Assembly: GCA_949287655.1 (NCBI GenBank)
Contig: CASEHD010000001.1
Span: 1-64,000, forward strand
Reading direction: 5' to 3'
Length of the DNA: 64,000 nt
From: an uncultured Christensenella sp.
Lineage (GTDB): Bacteria > Bacillota > Clostridia > Christensenellales > UBA3700
A model generated the notes under the pieces. That model had not been told where the DNA came from, searched no databases, and saw nothing but the letters and a program-made list of their open reading frames with translations. Below are positions 26,506-34,996 of this stretch, piece after piece. How positions within the stretch are numbered: the stretch's first letter is position 1; every line of letters begins with the position of its first letter. The position numbers and the translations under genes are program-made.

Positions 26506-26527
26506 AAAAACTTAATACCGTATATGC

Positions 26528-26646
26528 GCGGGAGTGGCTCAGTGGTAGAAAGCGCCCCTTGCCAAGGCAAATGGACGCTCACAAAGTTCGCTAATGCACG
26601 CGAGTTTATAGGATCCTTTGAGTTCGTATATCTCGTCTCCCGCTCA
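26528..26646 (+). pseudogene. Disrupted tRNA-Gly (GCC) copy
   Basis: Starts as a normal tRNA-Gly (GCGGGAGTGGCTCAGTGGTA). The anticodon arm with TTGCCAA is recognisable, but the variable/T region carries about 44 extra bases before the acceptor strand TCGTCTCCCGC returns. CCA is damaged (TCAAA). It cannot fold as one cloverleaf without removing the extra piece. Confidence 0.7.
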
Positions 26647-26667
26647 AAAACTTAATAACGTATATGC

Positions 26668-26796
26668 GCGGGAGTGGCTCAGTGGTAGAGCGTTGCCTTG
26701 CCAAGGCAAATGTCGCGAGTTCGAACTATAGCCAAGTGGTAAGGCAAAGCTCTGCAAAAGCTTCATTCCCCAGTTCAAATCTGGGTGGCGCCTCCA
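26668..26796 (+). pseudogene. tRNA-Gly/tRNA-Cys chimera
   Basis: The first 58 bases are tRNA-Gly (GCC) from its 5' end through the T loop (GCGAGTTCGAA). At about 26726 the sequence jumps into tRNA-Cys from base 6 (TATAGCCAAGTGGTAAGG), with anticodon GCA (CTCTGCAAAAG) and an intact T arm and 3' end TGGCGCC-TCCA. The Gly 3' end and the first five Cys bases (expected GGCGC) are missing. A deletion joining two neighbouring tRNA genes explains this; an assembly collapse is also possible. Confidence 0.75.
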
Positions 26797-26799
26797 AAA

Positions 26800-26827
26800 A
26801 ACGCGTTGAGGAATCAACGCGTTTTTT
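26800..26827 (+). terminator. Terminator of the tRNA-Gly/Cys array
   Basis: A perfect stem, AACGCGTTGA with TCAACGCGTT, has a four-base loop and is followed by a T run. It starts 4 bases after the tRNA-Cys CCA. Confidence 0.9.
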
Positions 26828-26858
26828 CTTTGTCTTCCCTGCCTGTTTTTAAATAATA

Positions 26859-26887
26859 TTGACGGGAAAAGCAGATAAGGTTATCAT
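26859..26887 (+). promoter_or_regulatory. Promoter of the GNAT-like gene, near-leaderless
   Basis: TTGACG (26859-26864), 17 bases, TATCAT (26882-26887). The predicted start falls on or one base before the ATG at 26895. No Shine-Dalgarno is placed to serve that ATG. Confidence 0.5.
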
Positions 26888-26894
26888 TATATAT

Positions 26895-27716
26895 ATGGAT
26901 ATGTTGTATAAAAATCTTAATATGGACGAAGAATTGATATCTTCCGCGCTTGAGCTTTGCAACGCGGATAAAGCGTGCTTTGAAAAATATAAAACTTATC
27001 TTCTAAACGGCAAAAGCGAAAAATTGAAAAAGCTGAGCGCGCTCGAAAAGTTGGCGGCTGTACTCTATACGCTGCCCGCAGTTTACGGCAATTACAAGAA
27101 ACATGATATTCCGGAAGATATCTTCTTCGATACTTTTTCAGATATAAAAGTGTGGTGCGACAACGCCTTTGAGCAATACGGCGTAAAAGGATTGGTCAAT
27201 ATTCATTGGTTAGCAAAGCACCTGTCGATGAAAATATTTAAGATCGGCAGGCTGCAATATGAATTTTCAAAGTTCGCGATTCTGCCTCACGCCGGCATAA
27301 AAAACGTGCTTAAATGCCCGTACCGCTTAGGTGAAAAATGCGTCACTCTGCATATCCAGCAAGGCGAAAAACTTGATACACGCCGCTGTTTCGACTCTCT
27401 GAAAAGCGCAAACGCTTTTTTTGAAAAATACTTTCCTGATTACAAATACCGCTGCTATACCGTGATAACCTGGCTTCTTAACCCGGACCTCGAAAACGTA
27501 CTCGGAAGCGACAGCAATATCGTAAAATTCGGCAAGATGTTTACCCTGCTCGGCAGAGCGCCGGACAGCGATATGAACGAACGCCGCGTATTCGGCTACA
27601 AAAAAGACAGAGAAAATTACGTCGCCGACAACGCGCTGAGAAGATACGTTCTCGACCGCATAAACAAAGGAAAACCGCTGTATTCCTACAACGGTTTTAG
27701 GCCCAAGAACAAATAG
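26895..27716 (+). CDS. Acyltransferase-domain (GNAT_C-type) protein
   Basis: 273 residues. The C-terminal half resembles the GNAT_C domain of proteins annotated as acyltransferase domain-containing: VTLHIQQGEKLDTRRCFDSL, then FFEKYFPDYKYRCYTVITWLL and LGSDSNIVKFGKMF. The N-terminal part is helical, like the matching NAT_N domain. Substrate unknown. ATG 26895 is preferred over the upstream TTG, which is part of a promoter. It stands alone after the tRNA relics. Confidence 0.7.
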   Translation: MDMLYKNLNMDEELISSALELCNADKACFEKYKTYLLNGKSEKLKKLSALEKLAAVLYTLPAVYGNYKKHDIPEDIFFDTFSDIKVWCDNAFEQYGVKGLVNIHWLAKHLSMKIFKIGRLQYEFSKFAILPHAGIKNVLKCPYRLGEKCVTLHIQQGEKLDTRRCFDSLKSANAFFEKYFPDYKYRCYTVITWLLNPDLENVLGSDSNIVKFGKMFTLLGRAPDSDMNERRVFGYKKDRENYVADNALRRYVLDRINKGKPLYSYNGFRPKNK

Positions 27717-28032
27717 CGTTATTATGAACGTAAATTTTTGTTTTTTTCAACAATTCCAGGAATCGTCAGACATATTATGTAAATCGCCGGCGTGACCGCA
27801 GCCATTATCGTGACGACGTATTTTAAATCTCCGTCTTACATTCCAATGAACAAATAGTGCAGACTCAATTCTATCAGGACAAACCGGTATGATGCAAAAG
27901 CCGACGCTGTCGTTATACACTCGGATTTTATATAAAACAAGAATACTTTTCAACAAACCTCGGCTTTGCAATTTGTCAACCTTAGATTGCGTATCGAAAA
28001 TTTTAAGTTGATAATTTCAACTTCTGAAAAAA
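27717..28032. other. Intergenic stretch without clear content
   Basis: Only a 74-codon minus-strand frame is open, with no ribosome site or recognisable protein. A weak hairpin (CGTT/AACG with a following T run) just after 27716 may end the GNAT-like transcript. Nothing else is seen. Confidence 0.4.
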
Positions 28033-28106
28033 CGACCGGGTGCATTCGGAGTCGAACCGAAGACTTCAGGCTATGAACCTGACGAACCGTTCCCTTTGCC
28101 CGATCG
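28033..28106 (-). tRNA. Odd tRNA-Met-like gene (anticodon CAT)
   Basis: 74 bases with a closed acceptor (CGATCGGG/CCCGGTCG), a good anticodon stem-loop (TCAGGTTCATAGCCTGA, anticodon CAT) and a good T arm (TTCGGTTCGACTCCGAA). The D arm is not canonical (CAAAGGGAACGGTTCG) and no CCA is encoded. It could be a decayed or phage-derived tRNA-Met or tRNA-Ile2. The nearby prophage remnant favours mobile origin. Confidence 0.5.
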
Positions 28107-28273
28107 TAATTTCATTATAGCCAACCGGTTAAAATCGGTAAAGCGTTTGGGGAAATTTAAAATTCACACGATGGCATAACGGAGCAATATCGCAAAATAT
28201 TAAATTTTTCAAATTCTTACAAAAATACTATTGCATTTTGCCGTTTCTTTTATTAAAATAAATATACGACCTT

Positions 28274-28350
28274 GGAGATATAGCTCAGTTGGTCAGAGCG
28301 CTGTGTTCACATCGCAGAGGTCGCGGGTTCGAGCCCCTCTATCTCCACCA
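28274..28350 (+). tRNA. tRNA-Val (anticodon CAC)
   Basis: A 77-base cloverleaf with encoded CCA. Acceptor GGAGATA/TATCTCC, D arm GCTCAGTTGGTCAGAGC, anticodon stem-loop CTGTGTTCACATCGCAG, T loop TTCGAGC. The T stem has one C-T mismatch (second pair). The last 14 bases are repeated at 28514-28527, so this gene is an integration site. Confidence 0.9.
28337..28350 (+). repeat. Attachment-site core in tRNA-Val
   Basis: CTCTATCTCCACCA, the tRNA 3' end, recurs exactly at 28514-28527. This is typical of att cores left by tyrosine-recombinase elements, and an integrase tail lies 100 bases beyond the second copy. Confidence 0.65.
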
Positions 28351-28395
28351 AATACGACGTGAATCGAGTCTATCGGTTCAGGTCGTATTTCTTTT
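28351..28395 (+). terminator. Terminator of tRNA-Val
   Basis: AATACGAC then TGAATCGA pairs with TCGGTTCA then GTCGTATT, followed by TCTTTT. It starts directly after CCA. Confidence 0.75.
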
Positions 28396-28513
28396 GTTGA
28401 AGACAGAGGGTACAAGAACTCCGTTATTTATAATGGGTGCGCCCGAGCGGAACAACTTCTCAATATGCGCACATATTCTCGACGAGAGGGTTTTTGCCGT
28501 CAGGCAAAGCTCA

Positions 28514-28527
28514 CTCTATCTCCACCA
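28514..28527 (+). repeat. Second attachment-site core
   Basis: An exact copy of the last 14 bases of tRNA-Val (CTCTATCTCCACCA), 177 bases downstream of the first. It marks one edge of the prophage remnant. The far edge was not found. Confidence 0.65.
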
Positions 28528-28624
28528 TAGCAAAGCTCAGTGCGTTTTGCATAAAATATGCTCTGAAAAAAGTACTTTCAGGGCGCATTTTTACGTTTAT
28601 TCGAAAATTTCTGGAAAATTTGTG

Positions 28625-28918
28625 TCAGGATTTGTGTAAACCGTTTTTGATTTCGACGTTTTCGCGCTCGAACTCTTTGTTTATATTTATATAATAGCTC
28701 AGAGTGGTATTTATCGACGAGTGACCAAGCCAGAGCGCGGTCTGTTTTGAAGAGATCCAGGTTTCCTCGCAGCGAGTGGCGAACGTATGACGCAAACAGT
28801 ACATATTTTTCGTTATACCGGTCGCATTGCAGATCTCCCGATGCTCTTTCACCGCGGTATGCTTGTTGACCTTGCCCGGAATGGAAGTCTGAGAAGATCC
28901 TCTGTATCTGTCAGCGAA
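28625..28918 (-). pseudogene. Tyrosine-recombinase integrase, C-terminal fragment
   Basis: Only the end of a phage integrase remains: MYCLRHTFATRCEE carries the R-x2-H box (LRHTFATR) and LGHSSINTTLSYYI has the second histidine and the catalytic tyrosine. The frame is open up to a TAA near 28921, but it lacks a start, and the first 230 or more residues of the enzyme are missing. It runs into the 5' end of a different gene, so a deletion fused the two. It lies next to the att core, the normal integrase position. Confidence 0.8.
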
Positions 28919-28944
28919 TTACTGTTGTACTTGATTTCTGCCAT
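28849..28944 (-). pseudogene. 5' stub of a phage gene, perhaps the major capsid
   Basis: AAGGAG and ATG 28944 open a 31-codon frame (MAEIKYNSNSLTDTEDLL) that ends once the sequence enters integrase DNA in another frame. It follows the acidic scaffold-like gene, where a major capsid gene normally sits in such modules. The capsid identity is positional inference only. Confidence 0.45.
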
Positions 28945-28965
28945 TTTGTGTTTTTCTCCTTATTT

Positions 28966-29466
28966 TTAGTCTTTGAAGAAGTCTTCGTCCGCCTCTTCGT
29001 CTTCCTCGTCTTCGGTCGTTTCGTCGACCTCGCGAGCTTTGGGAAGTTCTCCCTCGCCTTTCTTTGCTTCCGTTTCGCCGAGCTTTTTTTCAATTTCCGA
29101 CAAGCGGGCTTCGAGCTTTGCGATCCTGTCATCTTCCGCCGCTTCGTCGTGCTTTTCGAGGTGCTTTTCCTCGCCCTCACTCTCGTCCACGCGGTCTTTG
29201 GCGTCCTGACTGTCCTCTTCGCCGTCTGCCTCTTCCTGTGCCGCCACGCTTTCATCGATACGGTCTTTTTCCGTCTGACTGTCTTTGCCCTCTTCCGCTA
29301 TGTCTTCCTTCGCCTTTTCGATCTGCTCGCCGGTCGTGACCTTGCCGTCATCGGACAGCTTGTCCATAACCTTTTTCCTCTCCTCGTCGGACATTCCTTT
29401 CATATGTCCGCGGAGCTTTTCGAGCGTTTCGTCAAGCGTTTCGTCTTTCTTTCCGAAAAGTCCCAT
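28966..29466 (-). CDS. Acidic coiled-coil phage protein, scaffold-like
   Basis: 166 residues, about half of them D, E or K. Predicted almost wholly helical with heptad-like stretches (DRIAKLEARLSEIEKKLGET), and it ends in an acidic run (TTEDEEDEEADEDFFKD). The start has AGGAGG 12 bases upstream. Its place between a minor capsid gene and a likely capsid stub suggests a scaffold or minor structural protein. It is complete but stranded in a remnant, so probably without function now. Confidence 0.6.
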   Translation of the reverse strand: MGLFGKKDETLDETLEKLRGHMKGMSDEERKKVMDKLSDDGKVTTGEQIEKAKEDIAEEGKDSQTEKDRIDESVAAQEEADGEEDSQDAKDRVDESEGEEKHLEKHDEAAEDDRIAKLEARLSEIEKKLGETEAKKGEGELPKAREVDETTEDEEDEEADEDFFKD

Positions 29467-29536
29467 TTTGTTTTGCTACCTCCTGTTTTTTTTGTTTTTT
29501 GTATGAAAAAAGACGGCTCTTGACCGTCTTGTCTCG

Positions 29537-29989
29537 TTACCATATTGATACCCTTGACTCGTAATACGCGACTTTGTTTCTCTTGCTGTATTCTTTGTAG
29601 CGCGAGTAAGCCGCCTTTGCTTGTAGCCGCGCTTCTTTCCGCGCTTCCTTTGTCGGCTCTGTCACCGCTTTGTCGCGGTAATACCTGACCTCTCTTTCCA
29701 TTGCGCGCTGTGTGTTGTTTATCCTGCGTTGTTCCTCGATTGTTTCCGCGCTGACCTCTATCGGCTTTGTACCCTCTTTGTACGTGATAAGGTAATGTCG
29801 ACAGTTAAAGCCGTAAATGATACCGTTGCGATAGGTTTTGCCGCTCTTTGTCGTAACGTAAACCTCTGTTACCTCTTCGAGCGGTCTGTAAGACACGCCG
29901 TCAATCGTGCCGCTCGTTCCGTCCAAAGAATACAGCTTACCCTGCGCGGCTTCGCAACGCTTTGAACAATTCGCGTGTGCGCTTATCAA
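29537..29989 (-). pseudogene. Phage minor capsid protein 2, C-terminal fragment
   Basis: About 150 codons match the C-terminal part of phage minor capsid protein 2: HANCSKRCEAAQGKLYSLDG, RNGIIYGFNCRHYLITYKEG, and a basic helical tail. The frame opens on TTG with no ribosome site and abruptly meets AT-rich DNA at about 29990, so the N-terminal half is lost. Cys and His residues of the conserved core remain. Confidence 0.7.
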
Positions 29990-30084
29990 TTATTTAATTA
30001 TTATTTAGTATTATTAATTATTTTTAATTTGTAATATATAAATTTTTACCGTAGGAAAGCAATTTTAAGTAAACCGGAGCATTT
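29990..30084. other. AT-rich junction beyond the prophage remnant
   Basis: TAAT-rich sequence with no gene. No copy of the tRNA-Val att core was found here, so the right end of the prophage is not defined. Confidence 0.4.
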
Positions 30085-30106
30085 AAAAAAGCCGCGGTTA
30101 AGCGGC
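30085..30106 (-). terminator. Terminator of the histidine operon
   Basis: On the minus strand GCCGC pairs with GCGGC around a short loop, followed by six T residues. It is about 85 bases after hisIE. Confidence 0.75.
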
Positions 30107-30191
30107 TTTTAAAGTTGTTGAAAATCTGATTTTATCTAATATCCGGCTTTCGTTCACCGGGTTACGTCCCACGTGATATCCGAAATACAAG

Positions 30192-30869
30192 TTATTCCTT
30201 GTTCTTGATCTGCTCGGTGTTGGATACGATATTGTCTTTCGCGTATTTGGGATTGGGCGCTTTGCCTTTTCTTATCATCATCTCGTTGAAGACGTCCTGC
30301 ATTGTTATCCCCTTATCCTGCATAAGTACGAGGGTGTGATATACAAGGTCGCATATCTCGCCGACAAGTTCGTCGTTTTTGTTCGTGCAAGCGGCAATGA
30401 CCGTTTCGGTCGCTTCCTCGCCGACCTTTTTGCATATCTTTTCCGTGCCTTTATTCAAAAGATAGTTGGTATAAGAGCCTTCGACCGGATTTTCCGCACG
30501 GTCTTTAATAGTCTTAGCGTCCTCGAATACAACTTTGTAATCGGGACAGAATTCAAATTCTTTGAGCTGACGGTAAAAGCAACTGCGGTTGCCTGTATGA
30601 CACGCCGCACCTTCCTGTATTATCTGCATAAGCACGCAATCGGCGTCGCAGTCGTAATACATCCTTACGACCTTCTGTGTATGTCCCGACGTCTCGCCCT
30701 TCTTCCACAGGCATTTGCGCGACCTGCTGTAATAGTGGGCGTAGCCCGTTTCCAGCGTCTTTTCGATTGCCTCTTTGTTCATATACGCCTGCATCAGCAC
30801 TTCGCCGTTCAGGGCGTCCTGCGCGACGGCGCAAATAAGTCCTTTCTCGTCAAACTTAAATTCTGTCAT
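30192..30869 (-). CDS. hisIE: Phosphoribosyl-AMP cyclohydrolase / phosphoribosyl-ATP pyrophosphatase
   Basis: A 225-residue fusion catalysing steps 2 and 3 of histidine synthesis. HisI (about 1-105) has the zinc/magnesium segments [22 protein letters not shown] and [11 protein letters not shown]. HisE (about 118-210) has the helical NTP-pyrophosphatase motif [12 protein letters not shown] and [17 protein letters not shown] lies 6 bases upstream. A gap of about 190 bases separates it from hisF, with no promoter I can defend. Confidence 0.95.
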   Translation of the reverse strand: MTEFKFDEKGLICAVAQDALNGEVLMQAYMNKEAIEKTLETGYAHYYSRSRKCLWKKGETSGHTQKVVRMYYDCDADCVLMQIIQEGAACHTGNRSCFYRQLKEFEFCPDYKVVFEDAKTIKDRAENPVEGSYTNYLLNKGTEKICKKVGEEATETVIAACTNKNDELVGEICDLVYHTLVLMQDKGITMQDVFNEMMIRKGKAPNPKYAKDNIVSNTEQIKNKE

Positions 30870-31056
30870 TTTTCCTCTCGTCTTGCCCGCAATTATAGCG
30901 AGCTTTTGTTTTTCTTATTGATTTTACCGCCGTTGCGGTTGTTTTTGTTTGGATAATACGCGCCGACGAGTTAATAAAGCGTATCCGTCGGATATACGGG
31001 CAATTTCAGCCATGTTTTGCGAACATCTTTTTACTTACGAGCCTTTAAAACAGCTG

Positions 31057-31815
31057 TCACATTCTTACCGCGACGCCGCTGAGAGCGAGGTAGTTTTTAA
31101 GATCGGATATTGTCATCTCTCCGAAATGGAACAGTGAAGCCGCGAGCGCCGCGTCCGCCTTTCCGTCGGTAAGCACGTCTTTGAAATGCTGCATATTCCC
31201 GGCGCCGCCGCTGGCGATAACGGGGATCCCGACCGCTTCGGCTACCCGCCTTGTAAGTTCAATGTCATAGCCCGCCTTTGTTCCGTCGCAGTCCATACTT
31301 GTCAGAAGTATCTCTCCCGCGCCGCGTTTTTCCGCTTCGATCGCCCACTCTATCGCGTCCTTGCCGGTGTTTATCCTGCCGCCGTTCAGATATACGTCGA
31401 AACTGCCTTTGTCGTTGCGCTTCGCGTCTATCGCGACGACCACGCACTGCCTGCCGAATTTCAGCGCCGCGTCCGTGATAAGGTCGGGATTTTTCACCGC
31501 CGCGGAATTTACGCTTATCTTATCCGCGCCCAGGTTGAGCAGGTTGCGGAAATGTTTTGTCGACGATATGCCGCCGCCGACCGTAAGAGGGATAAACACC
31601 TGTTCAGCCGCTTTGGATATCACGTCGTACATCGTCGTGCGCCCTTCGTGAGACGCGGTTATGTCGAGAAAAACTATCTCGTCCGCCCTCATCGCGTTGT
31701 ACGTTTTCGCGATCTCGACGGGGTCGCCCGCGTCGATCAGATTGACAAAATTCACGCCTTTGACGACGCGCCCGTTATTGATATCAAGACAAGGTATTAT
31801 TCTTTTCGCAAGCAT
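31057..31815 (-). CDS. hisF: Imidazole glycerol phosphate synthase, cyclase subunit
   Basis: The cyclase half of IGP synthase; with HisH it turns PRFAR and ammonia into IGP and AICAR. The 252-residue TIM barrel has the two catalytic aspartates D11 ([13 protein letters not shown]) and D130 (VVAIDAKR), and the phosphate loops TVGGGI and ASGGAG. It starts one base after the hisA stop. Confidence 0.97.
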   Translation of the reverse strand: MLAKRIIPCLDINNGRVVKGVNFVNLIDAGDPVEIAKTYNAMRADEIVFLDITASHEGRTTMYDVISKAAEQVFIPLTVGGGISSTKHFRNLLNLGADKISVNSAAVKNPDLITDAALKFGRQCVVVAIDAKRNDKGSFDVYLNGGRINTGKDAIEWAIEAEKRGAGEILLTSMDCDGTKAGYDIELTRRVAEAVGIPVIASGGAGNMQHFKDVLTDGKADAALAASLFHFGEMTISDLKNYLALSGVAVRM

Positions 31816-31816
31816 T

Positions 31817-32536
31817 TCAACCTCTTTTTACAAGTTTTAACGCTTCGGTCAAGTCGATGTTTTTGTTGTATATCGCCCGCCCGAGTATCGCGCCGTAAAC
31901 GTCTTTTTGCATAAGTTTTTCTATGTCCGAAAGAGAGCTCATGCCTCCGCTGGCGATGATGTTCATGCCCGTTTTTTCCGCGAGGCTTACCGTCGCGTCG
32001 ACATTGACGCCTGTCAGCGCGCCGTCTCTGCTTATATCCGTATAGACTACCGTATCGGAGCCGCGCTCCTTCATATCGAGAGCTACTTTTTCGGCGGTCA
32101 GTCCGCTTTTTTCGACCCACCCTTTTATCGCGACGAAACCGTCCTTGCAGTCGATACCGGCGACGATCTTATTGCCGTACAGCGCGCACGCCTTGTCCGC
32201 GACTTCGGGCGCGGTAACGCATGCGGTGCCGACTATTACGCGGGTAACGCCGACCTCTTCCAGATAGAATTTTATCTTGTCGAGCGTCTTTATACCGCCG
32301 CCGAGCTGCACGGGTGTTTTTACCTCTTTTATCAGCCTTTTCAGCGTTTCGCGGTTGACCGCGGAATCGTCGAAAGCGCCGTTGAGGTCGACAACGTGCA
32401 GATATTGAGCGCCGAGGTCCGCCCACTTCGCGGCAAGCTCCGCCGGGTCGCCGTAATCGGTGACCAGATCGCGTTTGCCGTACAAAAGGCGCACCGCGCG
32501 GTTGTCGAGAATGTCTACCGCAGGAAAAAGTATCAT
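31817..32536 (-). CDS. hisA: ProFAR isomerase
   Basis: Isomerises the aminoaldose ProFAR to PRFAR. The 239-residue barrel is homologous to HisF. Acid/base aspartates are D8 ([13 protein letters not shown]) and D129 (GIDCKDG); phosphate loops LGGGI and ASGGMSS are present. The start overlaps the hisH stop as TAATG. Confidence 0.96.
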   Translation of the reverse strand: MILFPAVDILDNRAVRLLYGKRDLVTDYGDPAELAAKWADLGAQYLHVVDLNGAFDDSAVNRETLKRLIKEVKTPVQLGGGIKTLDKIKFYLEEVGVTRVIVGTACVTAPEVADKACALYGNKIVAGIDCKDGFVAIKGWVEKSGLTAEKVALDMKERGSDTVVYTDISRDGALTGVNVDATVSLAEKTGMNIIASGGMSSLSDIEKLMQKDVYGAILGRAIYNKNIDLTEALKLVKRG

Positions 32537-33135
32537 TATTTTATCGCTCCGAAATTTCTGAGGACTTTTAGTCCGGTATCTCCGCTTTTTTCGGGGTGGA
32601 ACTGAACGCCCCAGACGTTGTCTCTGTTCACGCCGGCTGCGAATTCGTAGCCGTAAACGCAGGTCGTCTCTATATCCTCTTTTGCAACTTTCGCAGCGTG
32701 GTAGCTGTGGACAAAATAAAAATAATTGTCGTCTACGCCGTCGAAAAGCGCGGTCCTTTTGTTGTAAAACAGCGTGTTCCAGCCGATATGCGGTATCTTC
32801 AGGTCGGTATTGAATCTGACGACTTCGCCGCCTATAAGCCCCAATCCCTCGTATTCGCCGTCCTCTAAGCTTCTGTCAAACAGCAGTTGCATCCCGAGGC
32901 ATATCCCGAGGAAAGGCTTGCCCTTCGCGACCTCTCGCTTTATCAGCACGTCGAGATCCTTGGACTTAAGCGCCGCGATCGCGTCGCGGAAAGCGCCTAC
33001 GCCGGGAAGCACGATGTGCGAAGCGTTTTCAAGTGTCCTGCCTTGGTCGGTAACCGCCGCGTCGTAGCCGAGATATTCAAAAGCCTTCTGCACGCTGCGC
33101 AGATTGCCCATGCCGTAATCAACTATCGCTATCAT
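32536..33135 (-). CDS. hisH: Imidazole glycerol phosphate synthase, glutaminase subunit
   Basis: Supplies ammonia from glutamine to HisF. The 199-residue class I amidotransferase has the nucleophile C79 in GICLGMQLLF and the histidine-glutamate pair in VQFHPEKSG near the C-terminus. DYGMGNLRSV at the N-terminus is typical. It overlaps hisB and hisA by a base at each end. Confidence 0.97.
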   Translation of the reverse strand: MIAIVDYGMGNLRSVQKAFEYLGYDAAVTDQGRTLENASHIVLPGVGAFRDAIAALKSKDLDVLIKREVAKGKPFLGICLGMQLLFDRSLEDGEYEGLGLIGGEVVRFNTDLKIPHIGWNTLFYNKRTALFDGVDDNYFYFVHSYHAAKVAKEDIETTCVYGYEFAAGVNRDNVWGVQFHPEKSGDTGLKVLRNFGAIK

Positions 33136-33719
33136 TATTCGATGAGTCCTTTAGAAGACGGGAGCTCAGTGCCGACGACGGTCACAGCCTCTTTCATTGC
33201 GCGTGCAAACGCCTTGAAGATACATTCCGCCTTGTGATGCGAGTTGCTGCCGTAGTGCAGATTCACGTGCATCGTTATGCCGCCGTAAGTCGCGACCGCG
33301 CGGAAAAATTCCTCAACGAGTTCGAGGTCGAAATCGCCGACTTTGCCGGAAAGTTCCGCATTGAACACAAGAAACGGTCTGCCGCTGATGTCTATGTTTA
33401 CGGTCGCGAGAGACTCGTCCATCGGAATTGTCTTGCCCGCATAGCGCGCGATCCCCATCTTGTCGCCGAGCGCTTTGTTTATCGCCTTACCCAGCACGAT
33501 GCCGATGTCTTCGACAGAGTGATGTCCGTCCACTCTGGTGTCGCCCTTGCATACGACGTCGAGGTCTATGCCCGAGTGACAGGAGAAAAGCTGAAGCATA
33601 TGGTCGAAAAAACCTATGCCGGTGTCTATCGAATTTTTACCGCTTCCGTCAAGCCCGACGGTGAGTTTTATCTGCGTTTCCTTGGTCTTTCTTTCAATGG
33701 TAGCCGTTCTGTTCATCAT
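33135..33719 (-). CDS. hisB: Imidazoleglycerol-phosphate dehydratase
   Basis: Dehydrates IGP to imidazole acetol phosphate. The 194-residue single-domain form has the metal-binding repeats DHMLQLFSCHSG, DGHHSVEDIGI and NLHYGSNSHHKAE. There is no fused histidinol-phosphatase domain as in E. coli, so that step must come from elsewhere. The start overlaps the hisD stop by 4 bases. Confidence 0.97.
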   Translation of the reverse strand: MMNRTATIERKTKETQIKLTVGLDGSGKNSIDTGIGFFDHMLQLFSCHSGIDLDVVCKGDTRVDGHHSVEDIGIVLGKAINKALGDKMGIARYAGKTIPMDESLATVNIDISGRPFLVFNAELSGKVGDFDLELVEEFFRAVATYGGITMHVNLHYGSNSHHKAECIFKAFARAMKEAVTVVGTELPSSKGLIE

Positions 33720-34996
33720 CTTTTTCTCCTTATAATCGTGTTGGCGTGAGCGTTGAAGCCCTCGCTTTCAGCTATCGAAATTATATCGTCCGCACCCGCG
33801 AGAAGGTCGTCTCTGTCGTAGGCTATATAGCTCGTCTTCTTCATAAAGGTATCCACGCTGAGCACGCTGCTGAACCTCGCGCTTCCGCTGGTCGGCAGCA
33901 CGTGCGAAGGCCCGGCAAAATAGTCGCCGAGCGGCTCAGGACTGAATCCTCCGACAAATATCGCTCCTGCGTTTTTAAGCCTTAACGCAACGTCGTGCGC
34001 GTCTTTCGTACACACTTCGAGGTGCTCCGGAGCAACCTTGTCCGCGACCTCGATCGCCTGATCCATATTGTCGCAAAGCACGATCGCGCCGTTGTTTTTA
34101 AGCGATTTTTCTATTATCTCCCGTCTGGGAAGAACGCTTGTCTGCGCCTGAGTCTGCTTCTGCACTTCCTCAGCGAGCTCCTTACCGGTCGTGACCAGTA
34201 TCGAAGCGGCGAGTTCGTCGTGTTCAGCCTGCGAAAGCATATCCGCAGCGACGAGTTCGGGGTCCGCGCTTTCGTCCGCGATCACCAGTATCTCGCTGGG
34301 TCCCGCTATCATGTCTACCGCTACGTCGCCGAACACCTGCTTTTTCGCAAGCGTGACGAATACGTTGCCCGGTCCCGCGATGAGGTCGACCCTTTCAACG
34401 CTCTCCGTGCCGTAAGCGAGAGCCGCTATCGCCTGCGCGCCGCCCACCTTGTATATCTTCTTTACCCCGCATTCCGCGCATGCGACGAGGATCAGCGGAT
34501 TTTTAATGTTGGGGGTCGCGACGACTATTTCGTCAACTCCCGCAGCAACTGCGGGAAGCGCGGTCATCAGTACGGTCGACGGATAACTCGCCTTTCCGCC
34601 GGGCACGTAAAGCCCGACCCTCGAAAGCGGTCTGTATATCCAGCCCAAAGCGCTCTTGCCGTTCGCGCCGCCGGAGAAAAATTCGTTTTTGTATTTGTCT
34701 CTCTGCTTAACGTGATAAGAAAGTATGTTTTCCTTTGCGCGGCGAAGGCTCTCGATAAGCTTTTTGTCCACACTCGCGTAAGCCGCCTTTATCTCGTCTT
34801 CAGTGACAAGAATGTTGTCTGCGTTTACGTCCGACTTGTCAAACTTTTTCGCATAGTCGAACAGCGCCTTGTCGCCGTGTTTGCGGACGTTTGCTATTAT
34901 CTCCGCGACGGCGCCGGAAAACTCCGCGCTGCCCAACTGGGTGCGTCCGTACACCCTTTTCATCTCGTCCGAGCCGTATTTTATTATCGGTATCAT
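33716..34996 (-). CDS. hisD: Histidinol dehydrogenase
   Basis: Oxidises histidinol to histidine in two NAD-dependent steps. The 426-residue length is normal. Family signatures are VPGGKASYPSTVLM, AGPGNVFVTLAKK, DMIAGPSEILVIAD and EVCTKDA; the zinc ligands lie in QAEHDE and AGPSHVLPT. The gap of about 150 bases to hisG contains only a 7-bp inverted repeat (35102-35125). Confidence 0.97.
   Translation of the reverse strand: MIPIIKYGSDEMKRVYGRTQLGSAEFSGAVAEIIANVRKHGDKALFDYAKKFDKSDVNADNILVTEDEIKAAYASVDKKLIESLRRAKENILSYHVKQRDKYKNEFFSGGANGKSALGWIYRPLSRVGLYVPGGKASYPSTVLMTALPAVAAGVDEIVVATPNIKNPLILVACAECGVKKIYKVGGAQAIAALAYGTESVERVDLIAGPGNVFVTLAKKQVFGDVAVDMIAGPSEILVIADESADPELVAADMLSQAEHDELAASILVTTGKELAEEVQKQTQAQTSVLPRREIIEKSLKNNGAIVLCDNMDQAIEVADKVAPEHLEVCTKDAHDVALRLKNAGAIFVGGFSPEPLGDYFAGPSHVLPTSGSARFSSVLSVDTFMKKTSYIAYDRDDLLAGADDIISIAESEGFNAHANTIIRRKR

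Noticed and set aside
26455..26852. Two short plus-strand frames starting with the same residues
   Set aside because: Their identical start comes from the repeated tRNA-Gly sequence, not from coding repeats.
27747..27971. 74-codon minus-strand frame
   Set aside because: No ribosome site, no family, composition like random intergenic DNA.
28911..29255. 114-codon basic minus-strand frame
   Set aside because: It is the shifted frame of the acidic coiled-coil gene; Asp/Glu codons read as Arg/Lys.
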